From positions 1-64,000 of the forward strand of contig CALSNM010000015.1 in assembly GCA_943787725.1 (NCBI GenBank): a stretch of DNA of 64,000 nt, read 5' to 3'. Source of the DNA: an uncultured Flavobacteriales bacterium. Lineage in GTDB: Bacteria > Bacteroidota > Bacteroidia > Flavobacteriales_D > Parvicellaceae. The translations under genes and the position numbers were made by a program. This document shows, one piece after another, positions 28,143 through 36,916 of this stretch. The first letter of the stretch is position 1; every line of letters begins with the position of its first letter. The notes below the pieces were generated by a model. That model worked only from the letters and a program-made list of their open reading frames with translations. It was not told the origin of the DNA and searched no databases.

Positions 28143-28818
28143 TATTTGTATCATACCAGCTAGAGGGGGTAGTAAAAGAATTCCTAGGAAGAATATAAAA
28201 AATTTTTTAGGCAAACCAATAATTTCTTATGCCATTGAAAATGCAATTAATTCTAACATTTTTGACAGAGTTATAGTCTCGACTGATGACAAAGAAATAT
28301 CAGAAATTTCAAAAAAATATGGTGCAGAAGTTCCGTTTTTCAGAAGTGAGAAAAACTCTGACGACTATGCCAGTACAATAGATGTGATTTTGGAAACTTT
28401 GAGTCAAATTGATACAAACTATGAAATTGTTTGTTGTCTTTACCCGACCACTCCTTTGTTAAGCAAACAAATTCTGCTTGAAGCCCATGAACGTTTAATA
28501 TCAGCTAATTACTCAGCCGTATTTCCGGTTTTGAAATATAGTTTTCCTATTCAAAGGTCTTTGTCTTTGAATAAAGATGGGACTTGTTATATGAATTGGC
28601 CGGAAAATTTAAATATGAGATCTCAAGATTTAAATCCTGTATACCACGATGCTGGACAATTTTACTTTTGTAAGATAAAAGAACTTCACGAGCACGGTAC
28701 ATTGTATCTTCCTAAGTCAAATTGCATTGTATTAGAAGATACTGAAGCTCAAGACATTGATAATGATTCTGATTGGAAAATTGCGGAGATTAAATTTAAA
28801 TTAAACAATGCAAAATAA
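28135..28818 (+). CDS. pseF: CMP-pseudaminic acid cytidylyltransferase PseF
   Basis: Activates pseudaminic acid with CTP for glycosyl transfer. It has about 227 residues. The nucleotide-binding signature IIPARGGSKRIPRKNIKNF sits at the N-terminus, followed by VSTDDKEIS and CLYPTTPLL. The open frame extends upstream to 28111. The ATG at 28135 is preferred because the conserved strand begins there and it overlaps pseC by only 8 bases. The neighbours pseC, pseG and pseI distinguish it from the sialic acid homologue NeuA. Confidence 0.93.
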   Translation: MSNICIIPARGGSKRIPRKNIKNFLGKPIISYAIENAINSNIFDRVIVSTDDKEISEISKKYGAEVPFFRSEKNSDDYASTIDVILETLSQIDTNYEIVCCLYPTTPLLSKQILLEAHERLISANYSAVFPVLKYSFPIQRSLSLNKDGTCYMNWPENLNMRSQDLNPVYHDAGQFYFCKIKELHEHGTLYLPKSNCIVLEDTEAQDIDNDSDWKIAEIKFKLNNAK

Positions 28819-29785
28819 CTCGGTTTTTTTTAGGGTTGATGGAAATGATAAAATTGGATTTGGCCACATTGTGCGTTGTATTTCTTTAGCTCAATTATTG
28901 AAAAAAAAATATTCTATTTGCTTCGTTTGCATTGAAATACCTGAGAGGTTTGTATTAGATTTAAAAAACGAATCTTTTAATATTTCGATAATAAAAAGTG
29001 AAAAAGACATAAACCATATGATAAAATTAAACGACATAGTTGTTGTTGATCATTATGAACTAGGTTCTAGTTATCAAAAGGAATTGAAATCTATTGGTTG
29101 TAAAGTTGTTTGTATTGATGACCTAAACGATAAGAAATTTTATGCTGATTTAATTATTAATCAATCTCCCGTCATCAAGAAAAAAGAATATTCTGCTGAG
29201 CCATATACAAATTATGCTCTTGGATTTGATTACATGTTGCTTCGAAGAGAATTCTTTCATAATAATAGCTTTAGTCAGAAATTTTATAATAAAAAAAATG
29301 TATTCATTTGTTTTGGTGGAGCAGACACCAAATTGTTATATTATTTTGCTGAACTTTGTTACAAAACTCAATACTTCGATAATATTTTTTTAATTGGTAA
29401 CAGTTTTTCTAATAAAAGTAAAGTCATTTTCAATAAGGAAAATAAGACAAACATAAAGTGGATGAAAAACCTTAATGCTATCGAAATAATTAATTACCTC
29501 AATCAAAGTCTTTTTGCTATAGTTCCGTCAAGCAATTTAACTCTTGAAGCACTTGCTACAAAAACTTATGTTTTGTCAGTTCTTAATGCTGAAAATCAAA
29601 TTAATCTATTTAATTCCATTAAAAATTTTAATAGTGTTAAAACTATTAATACTTTAGATTCAGGTAATGTGATGGATCAAGATATAATTTTTCAAATTAT
29701 AAACTATTTTAAAAATTTAAAAAACGCAAGGTTTCCCGAATTTAATCAGGATAAACTTATTGAAAAATTTCAAACTTTACAATGA
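28808..29785 (+). CDS. pseG: UDP-2,4-diacetamido-2,4,6-trideoxy-beta-L-altropyranose hydrolase PseG
   Basis: Hydrolase of GT-B (MurG-like) fold that releases UDP before the condensation step. It has 325 residues. The family start FFRVDGNDKIGFGHIVRCISL, including the catalytic His of GHIVRC, is clear, and KNVFICFGGADTKLL opens the C-terminal domain, with PSSNLTLEALAT near the end. It overlaps pseF by 11 bases and pseI by 4 (ATGA). Confidence 0.92.
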   Translation: MQNNSVFFRVDGNDKIGFGHIVRCISLAQLLKKKYSICFVCIEIPERFVLDLKNESFNISIIKSEKDINHMIKLNDIVVVDHYELGSSYQKELKSIGCKVVCIDDLNDKKFYADLIINQSPVIKKKEYSAEPYTNYALGFDYMLLRREFFHNNSFSQKFYNKKNVFICFGGADTKLLYYFAELCYKTQYFDNIFLIGNSFSNKSKVIFNKENKTNIKWMKNLNAIEIINYLNQSLFAIVPSSNLTLEALATKTYVLSVLNAENQINLFNSIKNFNSVKTINTLDSGNVMDQDIIFQIINYFKNLKNARFPEFNQDKLIEKFQTLQ

Positions 29786-30822
29786 AAATTAGTACTTTAG
29801 ATATTAATGCAAATGACCAGTGTTTTGTTGCTGCAGAGATTGGTATCAACCACAATGGTGATATGGATTTAGCAAAAAAAACAATTATTGCGGCAAGAGA
29901 ATGTGGTGCTGATGCGGTAAAGTTTCAGAATTATAAAGTTGATGATTTTATAGCGGATAGGGAATTGCAATACTCTTATTTCTCTGAAAACAAAAAAGTT
30001 GTTGAAACGCAATATGAGATGTTTAAGCGATACGAGTTGAGTGATGATCAAGTTATTGAATTAAAAACTTTTTCGGATAATAATGGAATTGTCTTCTTAA
30101 GCACTCCAACTAGTCTGCATGGCATCAATGTCTTAAAGTCACTTAATGTCCCTCTTCTTAAAAATGGCTCTGATTTTTTGGTTAATTTGGAATTAATTTC
30201 TGAAATGGCTAAATCTAAAATTCCTACAATTATCTCAACAGGTATGGCTACTCTTGCGGAAATTGACGAAGCGGTAAAGACCTTTGAAGAACATGGAGGA
30301 AAGGAGTTAATAATATTGCACTGTACATCTGCATATCCAACACCAAGTAGTCAAGTTAATTTAAATAAAATTGACTCTCTTAAAAGTGCGTTTGGGTATC
30401 CTGTAGGGTTTTCTGATCATACTCAAGGTTCTGTGGCAGCAATAGGAGCTGTGTTAAAAGGCGCCTGTTTTATTGAGAAACATTTTACACTCAATAAGTC
30501 GTTGCCAGGCCCAGATCATCACTTTTCGTGCGACCCCTTAGAACTTAAAAACCTTATTCAGGATTTAAGGACTATAGAATCTTCACTTGGTAGTTCAAAA
30601 ATTTCGCCAACTGATATTGAGCAGCAAGGCAGAAAGGATTACCGGTTATCCTGTGTAGCAAAACATAAATTAGTTAAAGATCAATTAATAACCAGAGAGG
30701 ATGTTATTTTCTCAAGACCAGCTGCAGGCTTACCTCCTAAGTTTCTACCGTTACTTATTGGTAAAGTTGTAAAAAAAGAAATAGCTGCTAATAACCCCAT
30801 TTTATTTGAAAATATTGTATGA
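29782..30822 (+). CDS. pseI: Pseudaminic acid synthase PseI
   Basis: Condenses 6-deoxy-AltdiNAc with phosphoenolpyruvate to make pseudaminic acid. It has 346 residues. The NeuB-type TIM barrel (about 1-280) shows AEIGINHNGDMDLAKK, KFQNYKV, STPTSLHG, HCTSAYPTP, GFSDHT and EKHFTL. The SAF (antifreeze-like) domain covers about 290-346. It overlaps neighbours on both sides by ATGA. The sialic-acid or legionaminic homologues are less likely because pseB/C/G are adjacent. Confidence 0.95.
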   Translation: MKISTLDINANDQCFVAAEIGINHNGDMDLAKKTIIAARECGADAVKFQNYKVDDFIADRELQYSYFSENKKVVETQYEMFKRYELSDDQVIELKTFSDNNGIVFLSTPTSLHGINVLKSLNVPLLKNGSDFLVNLELISEMAKSKIPTIISTGMATLAEIDEAVKTFEEHGGKELIILHCTSAYPTPSSQVNLNKIDSLKSAFGYPVGFSDHTQGSVAAIGAVLKGACFIEKHFTLNKSLPGPDHHFSCDPLELKNLIQDLRTIESSLGSSKISPTDIEQQGRKDYRLSCVAKHKLVKDQLITREDVIFSRPAAGLPPKFLPLLIGKVVKKEIAANNPILFENIV

Positions 30823-32168
30823 AATCTAAACATTGGATTGTTATAGGAGGCGGAGTTAAAGGTATTGTTGGAGCTTATTTATTATCTAAAAATAATAATA
30901 AAGTAACCTTAATTGATAGAGCCGAGAAAATAGGTGGTGTTTTACGGTCCGAAAAATGGGATACTTTTTACATGGATAAAGGTTGTCATTTATTTGATAA
31001 TGAATCCGATTTGACAACTAAGCTTGCCATGGAAATTATGGATAACGAGGTGGTTCCTGTGAATGTGAAATATGCATCCTTCGTGAATGATCAAAAAACT
31101 TCAGGAATCGCAATTCCAAATTTAGGTTCATTCAGTGATGATATATGTAAAAATATTTTGTGGGAGTCATTAAATATGATTAAAGCACCAAAGAATAATC
31201 CGAAAAGTTTATTTGAACATATATCGAACATCCACGGAGAAACTGTTGCAGAAATTTTAGATGCATTTATAAAAAAGACCCACATTATAAGTTCAAAAGA
31301 TGTTGATCCAATTTCATTCAATCTATTACCTTACAAAAGAATTAAGTTTCTGGATGACAAAATAGGAAGAGTGCTAAAGCAATCTGCTTACTTAGATGAA
31401 AAAATTGCAATTTCATCTACGGAAAATTTAATGGAGTTTTACAAAGAAAAAGCTAAACTATATAAATATAGAAATTTTTATCCTGCTAAAAATGGATTGA
31501 CACTTTTTTGTGATAAATCTTACGAAAAACTTTTAAACTTAAATGTTGATTTTAAACTTAATCAGGGACCTTTTAAAGTAAATTTTGGAAAAAAAGGAGT
31601 AGATCTAATTTTTGATTCCAGCGATGAAACTATATCTGGAGACCACATTCTATGGGCGGGAAGTCAAGAATATTTAGGCGACACTTTTGGTATAGAAAAT
31701 GACCTTAAAAACTTTGTACATTCAGTTCCTATGATTCTTTATTATTTTCAGGTTGATAAGAAAAGCATATGTGACTATTCATACATACACAACTTTAATA
31801 GTGATGATTATACATTTAGAGTTTCTTTTCCAACGAATTACAACAAAAAATTATATCCTGGGAATGATGCCATCGTATGTGTTGAAGTTCCTGTTAAGCT
31901 GAACAGTGATATTTGGAAATCTCCAGATCTCTTCACTAATAAAATTTGGAGAGAACTAGGTGAACTCGATTTAATTAATGCTCATAAGTATAAGAAAGTA
32001 AAGATTTTACAAACACCAGTTTCTTACAAGATACCAAAAAAAGGTTATTCAAAGGAAATAAAAAAGATTACCAAAATGCTGCCAAAAGATATTGTTTATG
32101 GAGCCAGTGAATGGGAATTCTCAAAAAATGGAATTATTAACAGTTTGTATAAGATAATTCAAAAATAA
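30819..32168 (+). CDS. FAD-dependent oxidoreductase of the amine oxidase / UDP-galactopyranose mutase-like group
   Basis: A 449-residue flavoprotein with an N-terminal dinucleotide-binding motif (VIGGGVKGIVGAYLL, residues 8-22) and a second FAD-contact stretch (DRAEKIGGVLRSEKWD). The remainder fits the NAD(P)/FAD amine oxidoreductase fold seen in sugar-locus proteins (KNGLTLFCDKSYEKLL, HILWAGSQEYLGDTFG). The substrate is unknown. It sits between pseI and two methyltransferases with ATGA overlaps, so it probably modifies a sugar nucleotide or the glycan. A ring-contracting mutase is possible but not shown. Confidence 0.75.
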   Translation: MKSKHWIVIGGGVKGIVGAYLLSKNNNKVTLIDRAEKIGGVLRSEKWDTFYMDKGCHLFDNESDLTTKLAMEIMDNEVVPVNVKYASFVNDQKTSGIAIPNLGSFSDDICKNILWESLNMIKAPKNNPKSLFEHISNIHGETVAEILDAFIKKTHIISSKDVDPISFNLLPYKRIKFLDDKIGRVLKQSAYLDEKIAISSTENLMEFYKEKAKLYKYRNFYPAKNGLTLFCDKSYEKLLNLNVDFKLNQGPFKVNFGKKGVDLIFDSSDETISGDHILWAGSQEYLGDTFGIENDLKNFVHSVPMILYYFQVDKKSICDYSYIHNFNSDDYTFRVSFPTNYNKKLYPGNDAIVCVEVPVKLNSDIWKSPDLFTNKIWRELGELDLINAHKYKKVKILQTPVSYKIPKKGYSKEIKKITKMLPKDIVYGASEWEFSKNGIINSLYKIIQK

Positions 32169-32830
32169 TGAAGGATTTCTATTGGGAAAACAATATTTAC
32201 AACAAAGGCCTTAATTTGAACAAATACCCTTTTGATAACGTAGTTTCTTTTGCGTTCAGAAATCGAAATAGTATTAATCCAAAAACTGTGCTGGATATAG
32301 GTTGTGGAGCAGGAAACAACGCTTGGTTTCTAGCAAAAGAGGGATTTAACGTATTTGGTATTGACGGAAGTGTTTCTGCGATTAACTATTGCAGAAATAG
32401 GTTTGTTTCGGAAAATTTGAAAGGGAATTTTATAGTTGGTAATTTTAAGCATTTACCATTTAAAGATGGTTTTTTTGATTTGGCCATTGATAGGGCTTCT
32501 CTAACATGTTGCAATTTACAAGACTGTCAAATTATTGTAAATGAAATTAATCGAACACTAAAAACAAAAGGTAAGTTTTTTTTTAATTGTTACAGTGCTG
32601 ATCACAGTAGTATGCTGAGCGGTAAACAAAACCAAGATGGCACATGGAGTAGCATGAAGAAAGGATCAATAGCTGGAGTGGAAAATATTTATTTCTTCAA
32701 AAAGGAAGAAATATCTGATCTGTTTAAGGCTGGTTGGAATATTTTAAGCTTAGTGCACAAAAACCACACTAATCTTTTAGAGGATGACTCCAAGCATTCG
32801 GAATGGGAAGTTATTGTTGAAAAATTATGA
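32168..32830 (+). CDS. Class I SAM-dependent methyltransferase
   Basis: A 220-residue Rossmann methyltransferase. Motif I is LDIGCGAGNNAWFLAKEGFNV, followed by an acidic GIDGS and the motif FKDGFFDLAIDRASL. The acceptor cannot be told from sequence; a sugar hydroxyl is likely given the locus. It starts at the last base of the preceding stop and ends with an ATGA overlap onto the GNAT-methyltransferase fusion. It is the first of four methyltransferase genes in the locus. Confidence 0.85.
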   Translation: MKDFYWENNIYNKGLNLNKYPFDNVVSFAFRNRNSINPKTVLDIGCGAGNNAWFLAKEGFNVFGIDGSVSAINYCRNRFVSENLKGNFIVGNFKHLPFKDGFFDLAIDRASLTCCNLQDCQIIVNEINRTLKTKGKFFFNCYSADHSSMLSGKQNQDGTWSSMKKGSIAGVENIYFFKKEEISDLFKAGWNILSLVHKNHTNLLEDDSKHSEWEVIVEKL

Positions 32831-33885
32831 TTAAAATACGTAAACTAGAATTAGAGGATAGTGATCTTATCTATCAGTGGCGAAATGACGATTTAATTGT
32901 TTCTCTCAGTTCGTTACAAAAAAAGGTAAGCATAAAGGAGCATGAAGCTTGGATAAAGTCATCACTTGAAAATCTAAATCGTGTAATATATATTGTCGAA
33001 AGGGATAAAATACCTATCGGACAAATTAGGTTTGATAAAGATATTGGTGCGGAACAACTTTGTTACATATCTATTTACCTTATATCTGGATTCAAATCTA
33101 AAGGATATGGAAAACAGGCATTGCAACTGGCATTTTATGAAATTTTCAATGTTTGGCATGACATTACTATTCAAGCAAAAGTGCGACAGGATAATAAAGC
33201 GAGTATTCATTTTTTCCTTAATGTTGGTTTTCAAAAAGTTAACGAAGATGATGTTTTTTCAACATTTAATTTTGGTAAATTAAAATATGATCATTTTAAA
33301 AATAAAAAACTTTACAACAACTTAGTGGATAAATATGGCATTGATCACCGCACGCTAAATTGGGGAAGCTACAAATCGCAAATAGCGCGATTAAAAATAT
33401 TTACTGAAATAGGTGATTTGGAAAATAAATCAATTTTAGATGTAGGTTGCGGAATTTCAGATCTTTACGATTTATTGAAAAAGCAACAACGCAATTTTGA
33501 ATACAAAGGAATTGATTTGACCGAAAATATGATCGTTAAGTCTGAAGAAAGGTTTCCCGGTATTGATGTCGAAGTAGCGGATATTTTGGAATATGATAAT
33601 AAAAAAAAATATGATTATGTTTTCGCTAGCGGCATATTAACTTATCAAAGTGATTATTTTTTGAAATTATTTGTTCAAAAAGCATTTTCTTTGTGTAATA
33701 TTGGAATTGCTTTTAATGCGCTTAATGCCAACAGTAAAAATCAAGATAAAAATGAGTTTTACGTCTGTCCTATTTCGGTCATGGAATTTTGCAAAACTTT
33801 AACACCTTATATAACAATTAGACTTGATTATCATTTAAACGATTTTACAATTTATATGTTCAAAGAAAATGCTTATATCAATTAA
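32827..33885 (+). CDS. GNAT acetyltransferase (PseH-like) fused to a SAM methyltransferase
   Basis: A 352-residue two-domain protein. Residues 1 to about 155 form a GNAT N-acetyltransferase resembling PseH (IRKLELEDSDLIYQWRND at the start; the acetyl-CoA loop region GFKSKGYGKQALQLAF; RQDNKASIHFFLNVGF near the end). PseH acetylates the 4-amino group after PseC, the one step otherwise missing from this pse cluster. Residues from about 165 form a class I methyltransferase (LDVGCGISDLYDLL, GIDLTENM, YDYVFASGILTYQSDYF). The fusion suggests that acetylation and methylation act on the same sugar. The next gene overlaps by 17 bases. Confidence 0.85.
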   Translation: MIKIRKLELEDSDLIYQWRNDDLIVSLSSLQKKVSIKEHEAWIKSSLENLNRVIYIVERDKIPIGQIRFDKDIGAEQLCYISIYLISGFKSKGYGKQALQLAFYEIFNVWHDITIQAKVRQDNKASIHFFLNVGFQKVNEDDVFSTFNFGKLKYDHFKNKKLYNNLVDKYGIDHRTLNWGSYKSQIARLKIFTEIGDLENKSILDVGCGISDLYDLLKKQQRNFEYKGIDLTENMIVKSEERFPGIDVEVADILEYDNKKKYDYVFASGILTYQSDYFLKLFVQKAFSLCNIGIAFNALNANSKNQDKNEFYVCPISVMEFCKTLTPYITIRLDYHLNDFTIYMFKENAYIN

Positions 33886-34570
33886 TCAACCCGCATATAT
33901 TCCATGGCTTGGATATTATGAACGTATAGACTCATCTGATGTTCATGTAATTTTAGATCATGTTCAATTTGAAAAAAATAGTTTCACTAATAGAAATAAA
34001 ATATTAACTCAGAATGGACCTGTTTGGTTAACTATTCCTATAGCAACGAAAGGAAAGTTTGGAGATTTAGCTATAAACCAGTTGAAATTTAGTGATATTT
34101 CCAAATGGAAAAAAAAACATCTTAAGACTATCGCACAAACTTATTCAAAGGCTCCGTATTTTGAAAAATATTATTCTGAATTTGAGAATATATTGTGTCA
34201 AGAGCATGAATTTTTAAATGATTTGCTTTTTACTTTGAATAAACTATTTTTAAGTTTTCTTCGAATATCTACAACTATTCATCGAAGTAGTGATTTAAAT
34301 CTTATTACTTCCAAATCAGATCTGGTTTATGATATTTGTCACAATTTCGAAGCTACAACGTATCTTTCAGGTGCTCTTGGTAAAAACTATTTAGATAAAA
34401 GTAAATTTGAAGCCTCAAATATTAATCTTGAGTTTCAAAACTATATTCATCCAACATATACTCAAAAAAGTAATGATTTTATCCCCTATATGTCAATACT
34501 TGATCTAATTTTTAATGAGGGTGACAACAGTATTAATATCATCAGAAAAGGTAAAAACTATTTAACGTGA
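33869..34570 (+). CDS. WbqC-like family protein
   Basis: A 233-residue protein of the WbqC family, found in many O-antigen and surface-glycan loci and of uncertain biochemistry. The characteristic start ISINQPAYIPWLGYYERI, DHVQFEKNSFTNRNKI and WLTIPI are all present, as is the C-terminal YMSILDLIFNEG. It starts within the end of the GNAT-methyltransferase gene and overlaps the deacetylase by 4 bases. It may help form amide-linked or reductively modified sugar substituents; this is speculation. Confidence 0.88.
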   Translation: MLISINQPAYIPWLGYYERIDSSDVHVILDHVQFEKNSFTNRNKILTQNGPVWLTIPIATKGKFGDLAINQLKFSDISKWKKKHLKTIAQTYSKAPYFEKYYSEFENILCQEHEFLNDLLFTLNKLFLSFLRISTTIHRSSDLNLITSKSDLVYDICHNFEATTYLSGALGKNYLDKSKFEASNINLEFQNYIHPTYTQKSNDFIPYMSILDLIFNEGDNSINIIRKGKNYLT

Positions 34571-35274
34571 TGAACTTTGATAATAAAAAAATAATGATAG
34601 TGGTTGCGCATCCTGACGATGAAGTTTTAGGTTTGGGAGGCACTATGAACAATTTAATACTCAATAAAAATGTCACTACAAGAGTTGTGATTTTAGGTGA
34701 AGGTATTACCTCGCGTTCAAATAAAAGAGATCCAGATCAATGGGATAAAGAATTAAAAAAACATAAAGCAAATATACTTGCTGCTCAAAAGTGTATTGGT
34801 TATCATCAATTATCAGTGTACGAATTTCCAGACAATAGATTTGATTCAGTAGATCTTCTAGATATTATTAAAATCATAGAAAAGGAGAAGTTAGACTTTC
34901 AACCGGATATAATTTTTACTCATCATGGTGGAGATGTTAACATCGATCATCAAAGAACTTTTGATGCGGTAGTTACAGCATGCAGACCCTTGCGCCATGA
35001 GAATGTAAAAACAATTATTACTTTTGAAACTGCATCAGGAACTGAATGGAGAGCTAATTCTGATCCAAAGCATTTTCTTCCTAATTTATTTTATTCTTTC
35101 GATGAGAATAATCTTGAATCTAAGATAAAATCTATGGAGAAATATGAATTCGAAAAAAGAACGTATCCTCATCCCAGATCACCAGAGGCATTGAAAATTC
35201 AGGCTCAGAGGTGGGGCGTAGTTGTTGGAGCTGAGTATGTTGAAGCTTTTTGTATAATACGGACAATTAAATAG
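34567..35274 (+). CDS. LmbE/PIG-L-family deacetylase
   Basis: Zinc-dependent N-acetyl-sugar deacetylase of 235 residues. The metal-binding motif AHPDDE is at residues 14-19, and a further motif (THHGGDVNIDHQRTFDAV) provides additional ligands. It probably removes an acetyl group from an amino sugar so that another acyl group can be added by the tailoring enzymes here. The next gene's ATG follows its TAG stop immediately. Confidence 0.9.
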   Translation: MMNFDNKKIMIVVAHPDDEVLGLGGTMNNLILNKNVTTRVVILGEGITSRSNKRDPDQWDKELKKHKANILAAQKCIGYHQLSVYEFPDNRFDSVDLLDIIKIIEKEKLDFQPDIIFTHHGGDVNIDHQRTFDAVVTACRPLRHENVKTIITFETASGTEWRANSDPKHFLPNLFYSFDENNLESKIKSMEKYEFEKRTYPHPRSPEALKIQAQRWGVVVGAEYVEAFCIIRTIK

Positions 35275-36916
35275 ATGAAGTTGAAATATATCCTGGTTCT
35301 GATAATTGCAAAGCTTTTATCAATTTTTAAAATTAAGACAAAATACATTTCTCCTACTCTTACTTTTTTTTTGGCAAAATAAGCAGTTTTGGAAAAATAA
35401 ATATTTAACCACAAAGCTTAGTGAAAATTATCTATTAGTAGAAATTAACAATAATATATTCATGGCTCTAGGAACTGCTACCCTTGCTAATTTAATCGCT
35501 ATTTCAAAAAATTTAAAAATTATATATTTGGTTACAAAACCAGAACATTCTTTAGGTTATATGAATAGGATTAGGGAAAGTTTTACAAATGTAGAATATT
35601 GGAGAATGGACAAATACTTGTCTGAAAACAAAGAATCAATAAATAAAAAATCTCGAATCTTATATTCTTCACTAAGCTCGGTAGATGACATAAAAAAATT
35701 AAAATATAACAACGTGTTAATCGGTGATATTGTTTATGATGAAGCTTTAAGAAATGGAAAGTGGCTATCCACAATTAAATCAATAGATGAAAGAGTTTAT
35801 AAATCAATACATCAATCAATCAGTTACATTGAGTCAATATCGCATTTAGAAAAAGAAAAAAATATTAAATCAGCGTGCTTTTCTCATGGAACAAGTTATG
35901 GTGGAATTGTATTGCGATATTTTGCAATTAAAGAAAAGATAAACTATATGGGGATTATTGGAAGCGGACCAATAAGAAAGTTTTCTACTTTTACTAATAG
36001 AAATCCCTGGACTGCAGAGCCTCCTGTTTCATTTATTAAAGAGCTTTTGGCTGATACAAAAAGCAGAACTAAATTACTTTCCGATGCAAATCGGTTTATC
36101 GAAAATAAATTTTCAGGAAATCTTAATCATTTTGATGCTAAAAGGGCATTCAGTAAAGAGAATAAGTTTTATTTTTCAAAGGCTGATTTTTGTGCTGAAT
36201 TTGAATTGAATAATGGGAAGAAAAATATATTTATTATGCTTCATGCATTTAATGACTACCCCAATCATTTTGATTGTGTTTTCAATGATTATTTTGATTG
36301 GTTTACTGCAACGCTTTCAATCGCAAAAGCAAATGACAAGGTTAATTGGATTTTTAAAGAACATCCATCAGCAAAATTTTATCCTACAGAAGATTTAAAT
36401 CTCAAGTCATATTTTGAAAATATACCTAGCAACATAATTCTTCTTGATTCAGAGAAAAAAATTAATTCGAAGTCGTTATTAAATATTTGCGACGCAGTTA
36501 TTACGGTTTCTGGAACTGCTAGTCTCGAATTCTCAGGTTTTGGGATACCTTCAATTATTTGTTCGGATAATTATTTTTCATCTTATGGTATATGTTACGA
36601 GGCAAAAAACAAAGATGATTACAAAGATTTATTAAGTAATATTGAATCAATCGAGTCTTTAGGCATGGATAAGCAAGAGGATGCAAAAATTATTAATTAT
36701 ATTATATTTGGAATTCTTTCTGGAAATAATAAAAATAGTTATGGTTTTTTACCTGTATCCGATCATGAAGTTAGATTGAAAAATAATGTGAGAAGTGTTT
36801 TGAGTTTTTATGTTAATTATTTGGATACGAATGATTGTGAAACATTAATTTGTAGATTAATGGATTTTATTAAAAATGATAATGAACTCATATTTTTAAA
36901 AGAAAAAATTGTATAA
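35275..36916 (+). CDS. KpsS/capsule-type GT-B glycosyltransferase candidate, frameshifted at a T9 tract
   Basis: The ATG at 35275, directly after the preceding stop, opens a hydrophobic N-terminus (KYILVLIIAKLLSIF). That frame ends at TAA near 35380. The body continues one frame over from about 35372 to 36916. Removing one T from the nine-T run at 35363-35371 joins the two. An alternative is the TTG at 35306 in the long frame. The C-terminal half resembles capsule synthesis GT-B proteins (FKEHPSAKFYPTED and ITVSGTASLEFSGFGIPSI), so a glycosyltransferase is likely. Sugar and linkage are unknown. A transferase for pseudaminic acid is one possibility. Confidence 0.7.
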
